From: Fratercula arctica
Lineage: Eukaryota; Chordata; Aves; Charadriiformes; Alcidae
NCBI GenBank assembly: GCA_947846985.1
Contig: CANTUZ010000012.1
Coordinates: 23,212,135-23,276,134, forward strand
Direction: 5' to 3'
Length of the DNA: 64,000 nt
Part shown: piece by piece, positions 1 to 10,781 of the stretch
Numbering within the stretch: position 1 is the first letter of the stretch
Layout: each line of letters begins with the position of its first letter
Notes under the pieces: model-generated
What the model was told of the DNA's origin: nothing
Databases searched by the model: none
What the model saw: the letters and a program-made list of their open reading frames with translations, nothing else
Program-made: the position numbers and the translations under genes

Positions 1-1853
1 AAGCAAGGCTGCAGGTGACCTTAGCACACAGGGCTGTGTGGCAAGACAGGCACAGGTGAGCAGCCTCCCCTGCCAATCCACTGGTTATGTTGATGACCAC
101 AGAATTTAACAGAAGGCAGGAAATGTGGGACCTTCCTCAACACCATGGCACCTTTCTGTGCCATGATGTTAGGAAGAAGTCATATCTATGATGTCCCTGA
201 TGATTGCCTTTTTGTTTGTCACTACACCTGCATTTGAAGTTTTCCAGTAATTGAAACTACATCTCTCTCCTCACTAACCTATGAAGAAAAGAAAGACCAA
301 AATGTCGCAGCTCTTCTATGGCAGGTGCATGGTGCTAGGAATAATGAAGGTGGTGGTAAAATGTGGTTTTACAGTCCTTAAAAACAAACAAACAAAAACC
401 CCACACCCAAACAAACCAAAAAAAGACCTGTAAACTGTAATTATTTCCTTCCTTTCAGCCCCATTCTGTTTTCATTTCAGTGTGCCGTTCTTTCAAAGCT
501 ACTTTCAGTAGCCTGGGCATTCTTTCCCTACGCTTTCAAGCTTTGCCCTCACAAAAACTGGGTATCGGTCCACTTCTCTTTGAACATGGAACAGAGGATG
601 CCAAGTTACTTAGACACCTTTGAAAAATTTACTCAGTGCATTTTTTTCAAACTTCTTACAATTCTACGTGATTTGCTTTTGTCTGCATGAATCGAAGCTC
701 CCTCTAACTCAGTGTGGCACACACTCCCCCTGCTCCCACCTGCCTTTCTATCCAGACCTGCACTCAGCACAAAGCTCATGGATTGTCGTCTTCTTTTCAC
801 TTTGATTCATCTTCATAGAAATAATTAACAATCATTTAGAGGGAAATTTAAATTGCAGTAACTGAAAACTGGGTATGGAAACCTGAAAAGTGTAAGACTC
901 CCATACTTTTTCCTTTCTCTTTAAAAAAAAAAAAAAATCCACAACTTTTTTATACCCTCATGACATAACACTGGAAAGACATAAAATAAATAATACAGAA
1001 TTTACCAAGACTTAAATAGGCATTGTAAAATCATCTCAAGTTAATACAATTTAAAAAAAAAATCACAGGCATATATTTATAAACACTTTAAATCACTCAG
1101 ATATTCCATTGTCCTTTCATAGTGTTAGTCACAGCTAAATACTGCATTAAATAATTACATGGTTTGGGCAAAATAGAATTTGACATAATCACCAGCGCAT
1201 ATATTAATATTCTAATTTTACAGTTTTGTTTATGGTATATGCAGTATTACAGTTGTAAATTAATTACACAATGGTTCATCCTTTGTGTGTTAACTACCTT
1301 CACAAGTAATCAGCCAAGAAAACAGGAAAAAACATTATCCGAAAAATTCATTTCACCACACTATTCTTTGATCTCTTTAATATGTTGCACATTCATTAAC
1401 GCTTCATTATATTTTCATGATTATATTGTGCGTGTTGCTAAAAACAAATCCAGCTTCCTTCAGGCAAACATTTGCAATCTAAGAAAGTCAATTTCTACAA
1501 ACAATCAATCTTATGCATGAAATTTTAACTCACACCCTCCCCTAAAAATGTAAAATCTACAATCCAACCCAGACCACCACCACCAAAGCAACACTAATTT
1601 CACTCTATTTCATTGCTAATTGTTATTCCATTCTAATTGACAACGGAAAATAATTAAGGGTTTCCACTGGTTAGCACAGTAGCTGAAATCTCTTCTCATA
1701 TCTAGGGCAGAACGGACCAACTTATTCAAGGAAAGTAGTACCGGCTGAAGTTGCCTCTGTAATGTCTATGAAACTGCTCAAATTAGGACTGTGTACAATT
1801 TTTTTATTATTATTTTAGAATATTTAAGCAGCTTCCAGATATAAAGCAATGTC
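1..1853. other. AT-rich unique non-coding DNA
   Basis: No gene can be supported. The longest open frame here (1164-1520, + strand, 118 codons) has no recognisable domain, low-complexity composition and no ribosomal or splice context that would support it; I take it as chance. An A/C-rich simple tract lies at about 379-425 and an A run near 923-937. The stretch could be intron, intergenic DNA or a 3' UTR on either strand; the sequence does not decide. Confidence 0.6.
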
Positions 1854-1870
1854 GGGGGGGTGGGGGTGGG
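1854..1870 (+). other. canonical G-quadruplex motif
   Basis: A run of seven G, then T, five G, T and three G gives four G3 runs with single-base loops, since the seven-G run can be divided as G3-N1-G3. This meets the usual G3+N1-7 quadruplex rule with very short loops, a class that folds stably in vitro. It sits alone in AT-rich DNA, so it stands out sharply from its surroundings. No gene is attached to it, so any role in transcription or replication pausing is inference only. Confidence 0.75.
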
Positions 1871-4800
1871 TTCTTCCTATTAGCTTTTTATTTTGGAAAG
1901 ATTTGCTTAAACAAAAGTTCTTCTGCATGCTGGTTTTGCAATTGAAATAAGTACTCCTTGATATCAGAATTCTCAAGGTAACAAGAGAAACAGCATATCA
2001 TAATACTGTCATAAGTATATATGAAAATTCAATTAAGATCATTCTTAAGGGATGCCTAAAAGTATCTCAAGTGAGAACAAAAATTGGCAAATTATTCAAG
2101 TCTACATTAAGCACCAGGAGTTCCAGAAAGAATGTTTTCCATGGTTAAGATTCTAGCTATCTACATTTCTTCAGTTTCTTTCTAACCACTCCCTAATTTC
2201 CTTGTAAGAGTCTTTGTTGTACGTTTTTCACAAGTCTTCAGTCATTGGACATTTTGGGAGATGACGTGCAAAATTTCAGTGCTTTCAGATGAAAAAAATA
2301 TATGCAGCTTGAACAACAGATTCTGCCTACACAAAGTTTAACTATTGGAGAAGTTTCCTCTTGCGTACACATTTATTTCAATAGCCGTGCACAATGAGAA
2401 TAAGCGCTTTGAGAAAATTAAGCTATTGAAAAGAACATTAGACCTTGCAAGAATTTATCCTCCTTAGGAAAAAAAAAAAGAAAGAAACAAACAAAACAAC
2501 CACCACACCAAAAAAACCTACACAGAACTTTTAAACAACTGAATATAAGTCCTAACCATCCAAAAACTACCATACACACTTGCGTAAACTTTACTCTTCA
2601 CTTGAGCAAATACACTAAACTCAGAGGTATCTTGCAGCATTTTTTTTGCAGCACAGAAGATGAAGGTAGGAGAGGGAATCAGCATCTCTAAGGAGTAACC
2701 TGTCAAGGAGACGAGAGTTTGTCATAAGTAGTTTTCTCATATGGCTGTTACTGTTAGAAACAAATTAAGACGTCAGTCTTTTCATGCAGCAAGTTAATGT
2801 CCAACAAATAAAGGACCAAAGAAAAGTCTCAGTGTTTCCTGCATGCCTTGTACTGCCAGAGTTAAAGACAGAACTATGTGGCATCTGGACTGAGCTCCTG
2901 CAGAGATTTTCTCATTCCCATTACGCGTAACTGTACTGCAGCCACCTTCCAGAGGGAGAAGAGCAAATGGCACACCTTTCTGTATGTCAGCACACAGGCT
3001 GCTATCAGGTCTAGGGTATAGCGTGCCTAATAGGACAGACAGTGAAATCCTAATTTACTTAACAACTTGAATGAACACTCTGTTAATGTATTCTGTCAAA
3101 ACTATATTTCATATATGATTGACAATTATTAGCCATTATCTACCCCAAGCATTGTTTTATCTAAATACAAAGATTCTGAAGTTAATTGGACAAAATGTAG
3201 ATCCTGTAATCCATACTATTCACCTCATTAGTGTTAATCCTTTCCTCAATCCTCTGATTTAATTGCAAATGTTTGGTTCAGTGAAGCTAATATCCTTTTT
3301 GTCATTGTTGTTCAGTTAAAATCAACACAACTCTGCAAAAGATATAGATTACCAATAAAAGTTTATCCTTTTATAATTACTTTAAAGCTCATAGCAGGCA
3401 AACAAAAGTCATTATTATGCAAGCTAAACAAAATGACAAAGGATTTTCTGATGCTGAATATTCAACAAATCAATGCAGGTAAGTTGTCTTCATAAACACA
3501 TTACAAGAGTTAATAATTTTAAGGCATTTTGGAGCAGCATTTAGATGTTCCTGGTGTTCAGAATATTGCTCAAGTGCAAATGTGAACAGCTTTTGAAAAC
3601 CTTACCACTCACGATGTTTTTCTAACTTTTTCAAAAGCCATTGTTTTCAAGGAGACTAAGCCAAAATTAAAATTTTAACTTCTGAACCTATGACATCTTT
3701 TGAATTTCTATTTATGATCTTAATAAACCTTGTAATGGTTTTGCGGACACAATATTTAATACTTTCACTTCTTAATCTGATTCATGATATACTGAACATG
3801 TAAAACCACGGAATTAACTCAACTGGTCAACTAATCCATTATAAAAGCTGCTCCCATTAGGTGAACTCTACTGAGGATAAGAGGTTGCTCTAGTAGTAAA
3901 ATTAATCACCTGCAGATAATTTTCTTGAAAACTTTATAGCTCTAGCCATGTAACTCCATTCTATTAAGTCACGAAATGAATACAAAGCAAAAAAGAATTA
4001 TATTCTATTTATTTATGATATGGCTCCACGTACTGCCAGCATGAAAATGAAAGGTACATTAACACACAGGAGATAATAAAATAATTATTAATTTCAAGCC
4101 ACTACTCAAGGATGTTTACAGTGGAAAGCAAGTAATGTTATGGATTCCAGTTTTCGCTTAGGTTATTGATATTTTCCTAATAGTAGCTATTTCTGTGACA
4201 GAGATTTTTTTTAAAAAAAGTTTCCTGAGAATGCTATGGATTGAACACTGCACAAAAACATCAGGACCTTATTTTTAAAGCCTGCAGATACTATTATTGT
4301 ACTCTCAGCAAGTAGCACAACTCGCACTGAGGTAAGAACACGCTTGCTGGTCAAGCTGCTGCTTGTTTTCCAAATGCTATCAAGGAAATAGCAACAAGTT
4401 AGCAACAATACTTAAGACTAAGCATTAATCTTAGTGATGCACTGTGTTAGTCTCATTTTATACGATGCTCTAAAGCATGTAAAGTGTGCTTGGCCCAGTA
4501 AGACATACTTATGCTGGAAACTATAGTTATGCCCATTCATTTAGACTATCCTCAAAACTCAACGCAGCCACAAAAATTTATTTTCAGGATCATAAGCTAC
4601 CGCAGTGCTCTCCGCTCAACTTTTCTCAAGATAAATATCAGCACACAATTAAAGATGTGAGAATTTACTCTCATACCTTGCGTGATAAAATACATGCTAC
4701 TACTGAAGGGGAGACAGAAGTGAAATCAAAAGGGTTTTGTGAAATAAAAAACAGAGGAGCAGTGCTAAAAAATATACCACTACTATCTTAAATATATGGT

Positions 4801-7800
4801 CAAAGAGCATTGTACAAAACACAAAAATTGGACAGACTACCCTATTCAGATGTGAAGTAAACAACTGAAAAGAGCTGCAGCTTGGAGGGGAATCACGCGT
4901 CCATAACCACCTGGTGATACAGCATTTCTTGGTCTGCTCAAGGCCATTTCAGTTGCTTCTCATAGGTGATGTGACTTGAGCAACCGCGAGTCCAGGAAAA
5001 CTGAGATGACATAGCATTTTGCCAGTAGGAAGCCAGAGATACTTGACAGCCGTGTTGGTATTTGAACTCTAGAAGCAAACTCCAAATGTGATGTTTCCAG
5101 AGTGATTACTTTGAGTGCGTACCATCCTAAAGGTTTTATTCAGACATGACTCCCACGCTAACTCCAAAGGACATGCCTACCAAGCGAGGACACAGATTCT
5201 GATTCTATTCCGCCAAGGAGCTTCACATGCACGAGCAGTGCTGTGAACGCAAAGAGGCTGTTCACGCTGACAGTGACTCAGGCACTCTGCGGCATTACGA
5301 CAGTTGCTCACAATCACCACACTTAGAGTATTTTAAGGTTTTACTAGATAAAGTTTTGTTTTGCTAGCATAGTAAACATCACACCAAGCACAGATTTTGC
5401 TGTGAAGAGCTAAACAAGGAAACTAACAAAATACAGCCAGCATACTTGGGCTGACATTGCAATGCCACGAGCTCCACAAGGCACTAGTAAAGCAAAATGT
5501 GTGGCTGACTCATCATTTTCACGTGTATACATTAATATAGAGAATCCTCTTGCACCTTATAGTGAGACAAGTGTGTTCGGAAGCATCAGATCAAATGCAA
5601 AGTCTGGGTAATTTTCTTCGATTTACTGAATCAGATTTGGTCATATTCTTGCTAAAAAAGGGGGGTTCCACTTGATCACTGTTGAAACATACTTGAACTT
5701 AACGGAGCACATTCACAGCACAGCAAAGTTAAGCAACATTCAAAATAAAAAGATAACTTTCCGCTAGATAGCTGAAAAAAATTTATCTTGAGAGTTAACA
5801 GCACACAAACTGCAAAGTTACCATCAGAATGGTACTTTGATAATTTATGGATATTGGAAATGCAATGTTATCAGAACAGCTACTGTATTTTGGAAAACAT
5901 TAATGCTTAGATCTGTCCAGCTTAAACATTATCCAGAAATCTATGCCCTGAAAGTTCTTGTTGAGTAGAAGGGACACGGCGCTTCGCCAGCTCCAGTACC
6001 CACATTTCAGGACTTCACACCTTGTCATTGCACCATCCCGCTTCGTCACAGAAGTCCTCCCTGGGGAAAGTGACACTGGACTCCTCAGAAGTGCTTCCAG
6101 AGAACAACTGGGCAAAGTTCAAGTTTAGTGCACTCCAGACTATCAGAAAACCTTTTTTCCCCCCATAAGCAATCTAACAGAAAAACCTCCCTTTGAAATA
6201 CTTTGACTGAAAATAAACCCTGTTAGGAGAGACAAAAATTACATTAAAAAACATTTCAGAGAAATTATTTCATTCTTCAAATGACATTTGCATATTATTT
6301 CATTTAGCACTGGACTACAACGTGTCACACAACACCCTCCACTTCTAAATCCAGCCTCTATTTGGTGGGCTACGTGCTGTTCTCTGCACTCAAAGAACAA
6401 CCGGACAAACCTGATGACAACCGGCATTGCAGATGTCAGCGGCCCAGAGAAAGCTATCCAACAACCTGCATGACTGAATTACAGGATTTCTTATTCCCCT
6501 CTAAAGATGGCCTCGTCAACAGAAAATAAATTCTCTATAAGGAGTGGGTCAAGTAGAACACGTTGGACTTTCCCGGTCTGCTTGTAGTAAAACATACCTG
6601 TCACACAACCACCTCGCAGGTATCTTCCAACACTTAACAAGTCACACTGGATAACACTGTCCTCCATGTGATCAGCAGTACGCAACCTCAGTTTGCCAGA
6701 ACTAACGCTTCGTTCCCATGACAGATCCATGCCCAGCCACTACCCGAGGGCAGAGGTACACAGCCTTCCGAAAATTTCCAGCAGCCTATGACTCGTGTTC
6801 CCAGCTACGATGTGGGTGAGTCTCAAATACTAGATTGGACTGATGGGACATTGAACAACACACAGCAATACAGAAAGAAATCCTCCAATACGCAATGAAA
6901 TTTGTTACTTTCTAGATAGTTCTCCCCCAGTTTGTTGTTCATTAGATGTTATTCATCTGACACTGAACCACCTGCTTCTCAAGGGTGCCATAGTTGCTCC
7001 TTGTTACTTTGCAAGTTGAACCTGACATTTTGTTTTGCCTTACATCTCAATTTCATTGTCACTCAGACCTTTAGAAAGGGTTGATGTAATACTGTAATCT
7101 ATTCCCATAGTGATATTTAAATACTATGTACTTCATTTAGATCACTCTGATAGTTCCCTTGAAACGCCTTGTCAATATGGATTATCAGTCATATTTTGCT
7201 TCCTATTAATCATCTATTTCTCAAGATCATTCTGTAATATAACTGATTGTTGGTTCTGCCTCACTGTAACAGGACATGATTTAAACATATATCTTTAATA
7301 AAAGAAAAAAGTGGAGAATTAAGGCAGACTGATTTTTTTTTAAAGCGGAATTGATGTTGCAGTGGCTATTAGATTTATTTATATACAACTATTTCAGTTC
7401 AGCTTTCTTGTTTGTCAGTTACTTAATGAGGTCAAACAAAGGGTTTACTGAAGATGTTCTGTATTAACAAAAGCATCAAAAAATTAATAGAATCACACCA
7501 AATAACATAAGAAACAACGAAAAATCAATAAATTAGCTTAAAGTTATAAATCAATTTTCTACACGTGGTTTGCCCAAAAGCTGTAAACATTTCAATTACA
7601 AAGGACAAGAGAAAAAAGTTTCAGTAGTCAAAGCTCATAACCTGTCCATGTAGCACATTAGCCAGTGTTGTTTTCATTTTGCTTTATTTTAACAACAATA
7701 ATAATACAGTTACAAAACACTTTAAGGTAGAAGGCTTGTAAATTGCTAATAAAGAAGTAATATGTGAACTTGTTGATACCGGTGGCAACTTTAATGCTTT

Positions 7801-8060
7801 TAAGCTGGTGGGGATCTCAACCATACAGCTTTATCCATTATCAATAGTATCGACACTACTACATTTCGTTGTGCAGGACAACAAAAAATTGCCATTAGCT
7901 TGCAAGAGATTTTGTAAGTTCCTCCTACAGGCCTCATTTCATGCTCTTTCTGAATTGCCAAGTGCTCATCTCCACAACCTTGGCATTAAGCAGCAAAATA
8001 CCTGCCAAAGGCTGGTGCATGGGTAAATGAAAGCACAAGAACTCTCTAAGAAGTTTCTTC
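1871..8060. other. AT-rich unique non-coding DNA
   Basis: No supported gene. An A/C-rich tract occupies about 2469-2520. About 3040-3500 is unusually rich in TAAT/ATTA cores and reads like possible conserved non-coding DNA, but this cannot be tested here. Open frames at 4486-4791 (+) and 6491-6730 (-) have no family resemblance I can name and no convincing splice sites. A short peptide at about 7237-7270 contains a C-W-x-C pattern reminiscent of retroviral envelope surface proteins, but nothing around it agrees with that reading. Confidence 0.55.
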
Positions 8061-8209
8061 ACCAAAAAAAAACAACAAAAAAAAAAACAAAACAAAAAAA
8101 CAAAACAAAACAACAAAAAAACCCCCTACAAAACAACCAACCAAACAAACAAACAAAAAAAAACCCCACACAACCAAAAAACCCCACATAAACACACAAA
8201 AAAAAAACC
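8061..8209. repeat. A/C-only low-complexity tract
   Basis: About 149 bp composed almost solely of A and C (two T, no G), with local units such as CAAA, CAAAA and AACCCC. It reads as a degenerate simple repeat. The T/G-rich reverse strand produces long spurious open frames (such as 7934-8116 and 8046-8228 on the minus strand, rich in F, C, V and L), which should not be annotated as proteins. Similar shorter tracts recur at about 379-425, 2469-2520, 8976-9010 and 15638-15706. Confidence 0.9.
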
Positions 8210-10147
8210 AGGGCAGGGAGTGAAGCACAGAGTCAATCCTTACAGCTCATCTCAGGAATGAAGTCACAAGTCAACACTCTCTAAATATTTCTTACGTGTT
8301 GTCTCTTGCACTCTGCCTGGGCTGCTGCATGGTCATTCTCTGCAAGCCCAGGGACAGCCGTAAAAATTGCCATGGAGGAGTACTCTGCAGCCACAGTATA
8401 CTGCTTGTTCTGGTACGTTTCACTGCTGGGCTTGGTGCTAGCACACGCACCATCCATGCTTAGCCACTTCACTGTCCCCAGCTTAAGACCCACCCCTGGA
8501 GGACACCAAAGGAAATCAAAAAATAAAATAAAAAGCAGGAGCACATTCCTAAGACTGGATTATCACACGCAAGTTGTTTATCTGTAGATAACAACCCATA
8601 ACAAACATTTATGAATACACTGATTATTAGTATTACTATTATTCACACAATATGTCTTAGTAAAAAGTCAGGACTGGAGGAGAGAACAAGAGTATCGTCA
8701 GTATGAAACTTAGGAAATTGCAGACACAAATAAGTAACAGAGCTGTTTATTTCCCTGTTTAACTTTGTTTAGAACTTATTTCTACCAGTTTTCACAGTGA
8801 AGACAGCACTGAATGTAAAATCACCTTTTCTGTAAATATTTATTATGTTTTATATGTTTAAGAAAAGTTAAAACAACAATATCTCCAGTTGGTACTCAGC
8901 CCAACCCTTAAAACAATCCTACATTGTGCGCCAGTGCTCATCCCCACATTCCCTCCAAAAATCAACCTGAACAAGAAAAAAAAAAAAAAAAAAAACAAAA
9001 ACCAAAAACACGAGTGTATTTTGTAAAACATCTTCGTGGGTGTTTTGTTGCTGCATGCTATAAAGATTATGTAGTCTCATTTTTTCCATCTCGATGACAA
9101 CACACTATGTTCAGAAATACAGTACTACTGCGTTAGCACAGTGAGGCGTTGCAGAGCAGCCGGAAAAGCCTCCACACAAACCAGGAAATGTGATTTTGGT
9201 CTTGTTTGGGTTTTTTTGTTTGGTTGGGTTTTTGTTTGTTTGTTTGTGGTTTTTTTCCTAGAAAGAGATGACCACAGGATAAGCTTCTGGGCTGCTTTAA
9301 ATATTTGTCAGAGAAATCAGAGAACTTTCTTTCCTAAAAGGAAGTTGAATACTTGGGTTTATTTGCTAATACAATGGATATGATATAACACACGGAACTC
9401 TGGTTTCCCAAATCTTCTTAGTTCATTCTCCAGATTTATATTCAATTTTTAAATCAAAACAGACACTTTAAACATCACAAAATGGAAGACCAAAGGAAAA
9501 AACCGAGCGCCTGTCATTTACTGTTCACACTGAAGACTGCAAAATTGTTTCTTTAGGATTCAAATCCTCATGGCAAATAACTGTACTGTCATTTCTAGTG
9601 CCATAATACTGAATACATCGCAAAGCAGACAGTAGTTGATCATATACTCAAGCAAAAACACCTGACATGAAAAGAAAACACAAGAAGCTACTGATTTCTC
9701 AAGTCACCAGCATTTTTCAGTAGTGCTCCTACTAGGTACAATTTTACCTTTTCAGAAACACAGTATAAACCAAAGGATTTTTCTCTCACATTTTCCTCGT
9801 GCTCTGGCATTCCAAATCTAAAGGAATTTTAAACATGCTATTGAAGGCTTTTCATCAGAAGAATACATGTTTAATAAGATACCTGGCAGTAGCTTCTGCT
9901 CAGCACTACTAAAAACAGATGTCTGAAAAGTGGAATATGGAAGACAAAAGAAAAGGCGGCTGGGAAAGCAGCAGTTTTTCAGGGTTATACAGTGCTTTCT
10001 CTATTATGCTATTAGACGCTTTAATCAATGTAGCTGCGCTTTTAAACACCATTCCTTGGCATTCATAGGCCATGATACGTAGGTAGGTACGTCCAACTGT
10101 TTCAGGCACTTGTCCCTCTTTTCCTTTTGGAACAGACAACCAGTGGA
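8210..10147. other. non-coding DNA with simple repeats
   Basis: No supported gene. It contains a 20-base A run at 8976-8995 with an A/C tail and a T/G-rich tract (GTTT-like) at about 9203-9257. The minus open frame at 9909-10151 (80 codons) ends next to the retroviral relic but is in the opposite orientation; I could not match it to a retroviral or host family. Opposed frames at 8281-8587 overlap each other and are treated as chance. Confidence 0.55.
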
Positions 10148-10425
10148 ACATGATTTACATATTTTAAATCATGCAAGATTCAGCCAGTGCCACCTGGATC
10201 AGGAACAAGTGGACAGACAGACTGCTCAGATACAAGTCTCAAGCTGGTAAAAGCTTGGGGGGCTTTTTATTTCAATTTGTTTCTTAGTGATTGTTGTCCT
10301 AGGGATTTTAGTTTTTGTGTGTCTTTATGTGCGCCCACAATGTGTAATCAAAGTATATGTCTCACTAGCAAATAAGACTGTGTATTATTATTTTGGGACT
10401 TACTTAAGTATTTTAAATAAATCCC
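10148..10425 (+). pseudogene. endogenous retrovirus env C-terminal relic
   Basis: This stretch lies directly upstream of a polypurine tract and LTR, where env ends in a simple retrovirus. One frame (from 10204) gives a basic and polar segment running into a hydrophobic stretch and stops at the TAG of 10285-10287. The frame starting at 10287 then continues with a strongly hydrophobic run of about 14 residues, followed by basic residues and a tail that reads into the LTR. That is the expected order of membrane-proximal segment, transmembrane helix and cytoplasmic tail, broken by one frameshift. No upstream surface or fusion-peptide region is recognisable, so the element is heavily truncated and non-functional. 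The assignment rests on position and hydrophobicity, not on a family match. Confidence 0.4.
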
Positions 10426-10437
10426 AAAGGGGGGAAT
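10426..10437 (+). other. polypurine tract of an endogenous retrovirus
   Basis: AAAGGGGGGAA followed by T lies immediately before a TG dinucleotide that opens an LTR-like unit. In retroviruses this purine run primes plus-strand DNA synthesis and sits exactly at the 5' edge of the 3' LTR. Its presence fixes the + orientation of the element and marks the LTR start at 10438. Confidence 0.6.
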
Positions 10438-10781
10438 TGTTACCAAAGACAGCCCTCTGCTTTGTTTGTAACAATATGCTAACTAAAATGTTGTTTGTTT
10501 CCTACTAACCGTCTTACTGTGTGAGAAAATAGCTAATTACTGACCTTCTTACTGTGTGAGAAAATAGTCACTGAGCTGATGTTACAAATCATGATAATGA
10601 GGAGACAGACAGAAGTAGCTTATCACCAAGGATGGGATAACAACAGCTTTGGGGAGGGATGGAAGGACATCAAGATTCTGGCACTTGATTCAACAAGGCC
10701 TCTTAATAAACCAAGGGATTTTTTTTTAGACTGGCTTGATCATCGGTACAGAAGACAGATCTTTTTTCTTCGCTGAGCACA
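10438..10781 (+). mobile_element. 3' LTR of an endogenous retrovirus
   Basis: A 344-bp unit opens with TGTTACC directly after the polypurine tract and is taken to end at ...GAGCACA, giving the usual TG...CA termini. Its U3 carries a 20-bp sequence (CTTACTGTGTGAGAAAATAG) at 10513-10532 and again at 10548-10567, a 35-bp duplication like the enhancer duplications of some retroviral LTRs. An AATAAA near 10706-10711 is a good polyadenylation signal, about 70 bp before the end. No matching 5' LTR was seen upstream in the window, so no target-site duplication can be tested and the 3' boundary is an estimate. The superfamily is not identified. Confidence 0.6.

Noticed and set aside
7237..7270. C-W-x-C motif like that of retroviral envelope surface subunits
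   Set aside because: Only one short motif matches. There is no second envelope motif, proper spacing or continuous frame towards the env-tail relic 3 kb away, so chance is the simpler reading.
7934..8228. Long hydrophobic minus-strand frames that look like membrane proteins
   Set aside because: They are translations of the complement of an A/C-only tract; composition explains them fully.
9555..9570. tRNA T-arm-like string (GGATTCAAATCC)
   Set aside because: No box A, acceptor stem or anticodon arm at the right distance. A similar lone string occurs at about 55363.
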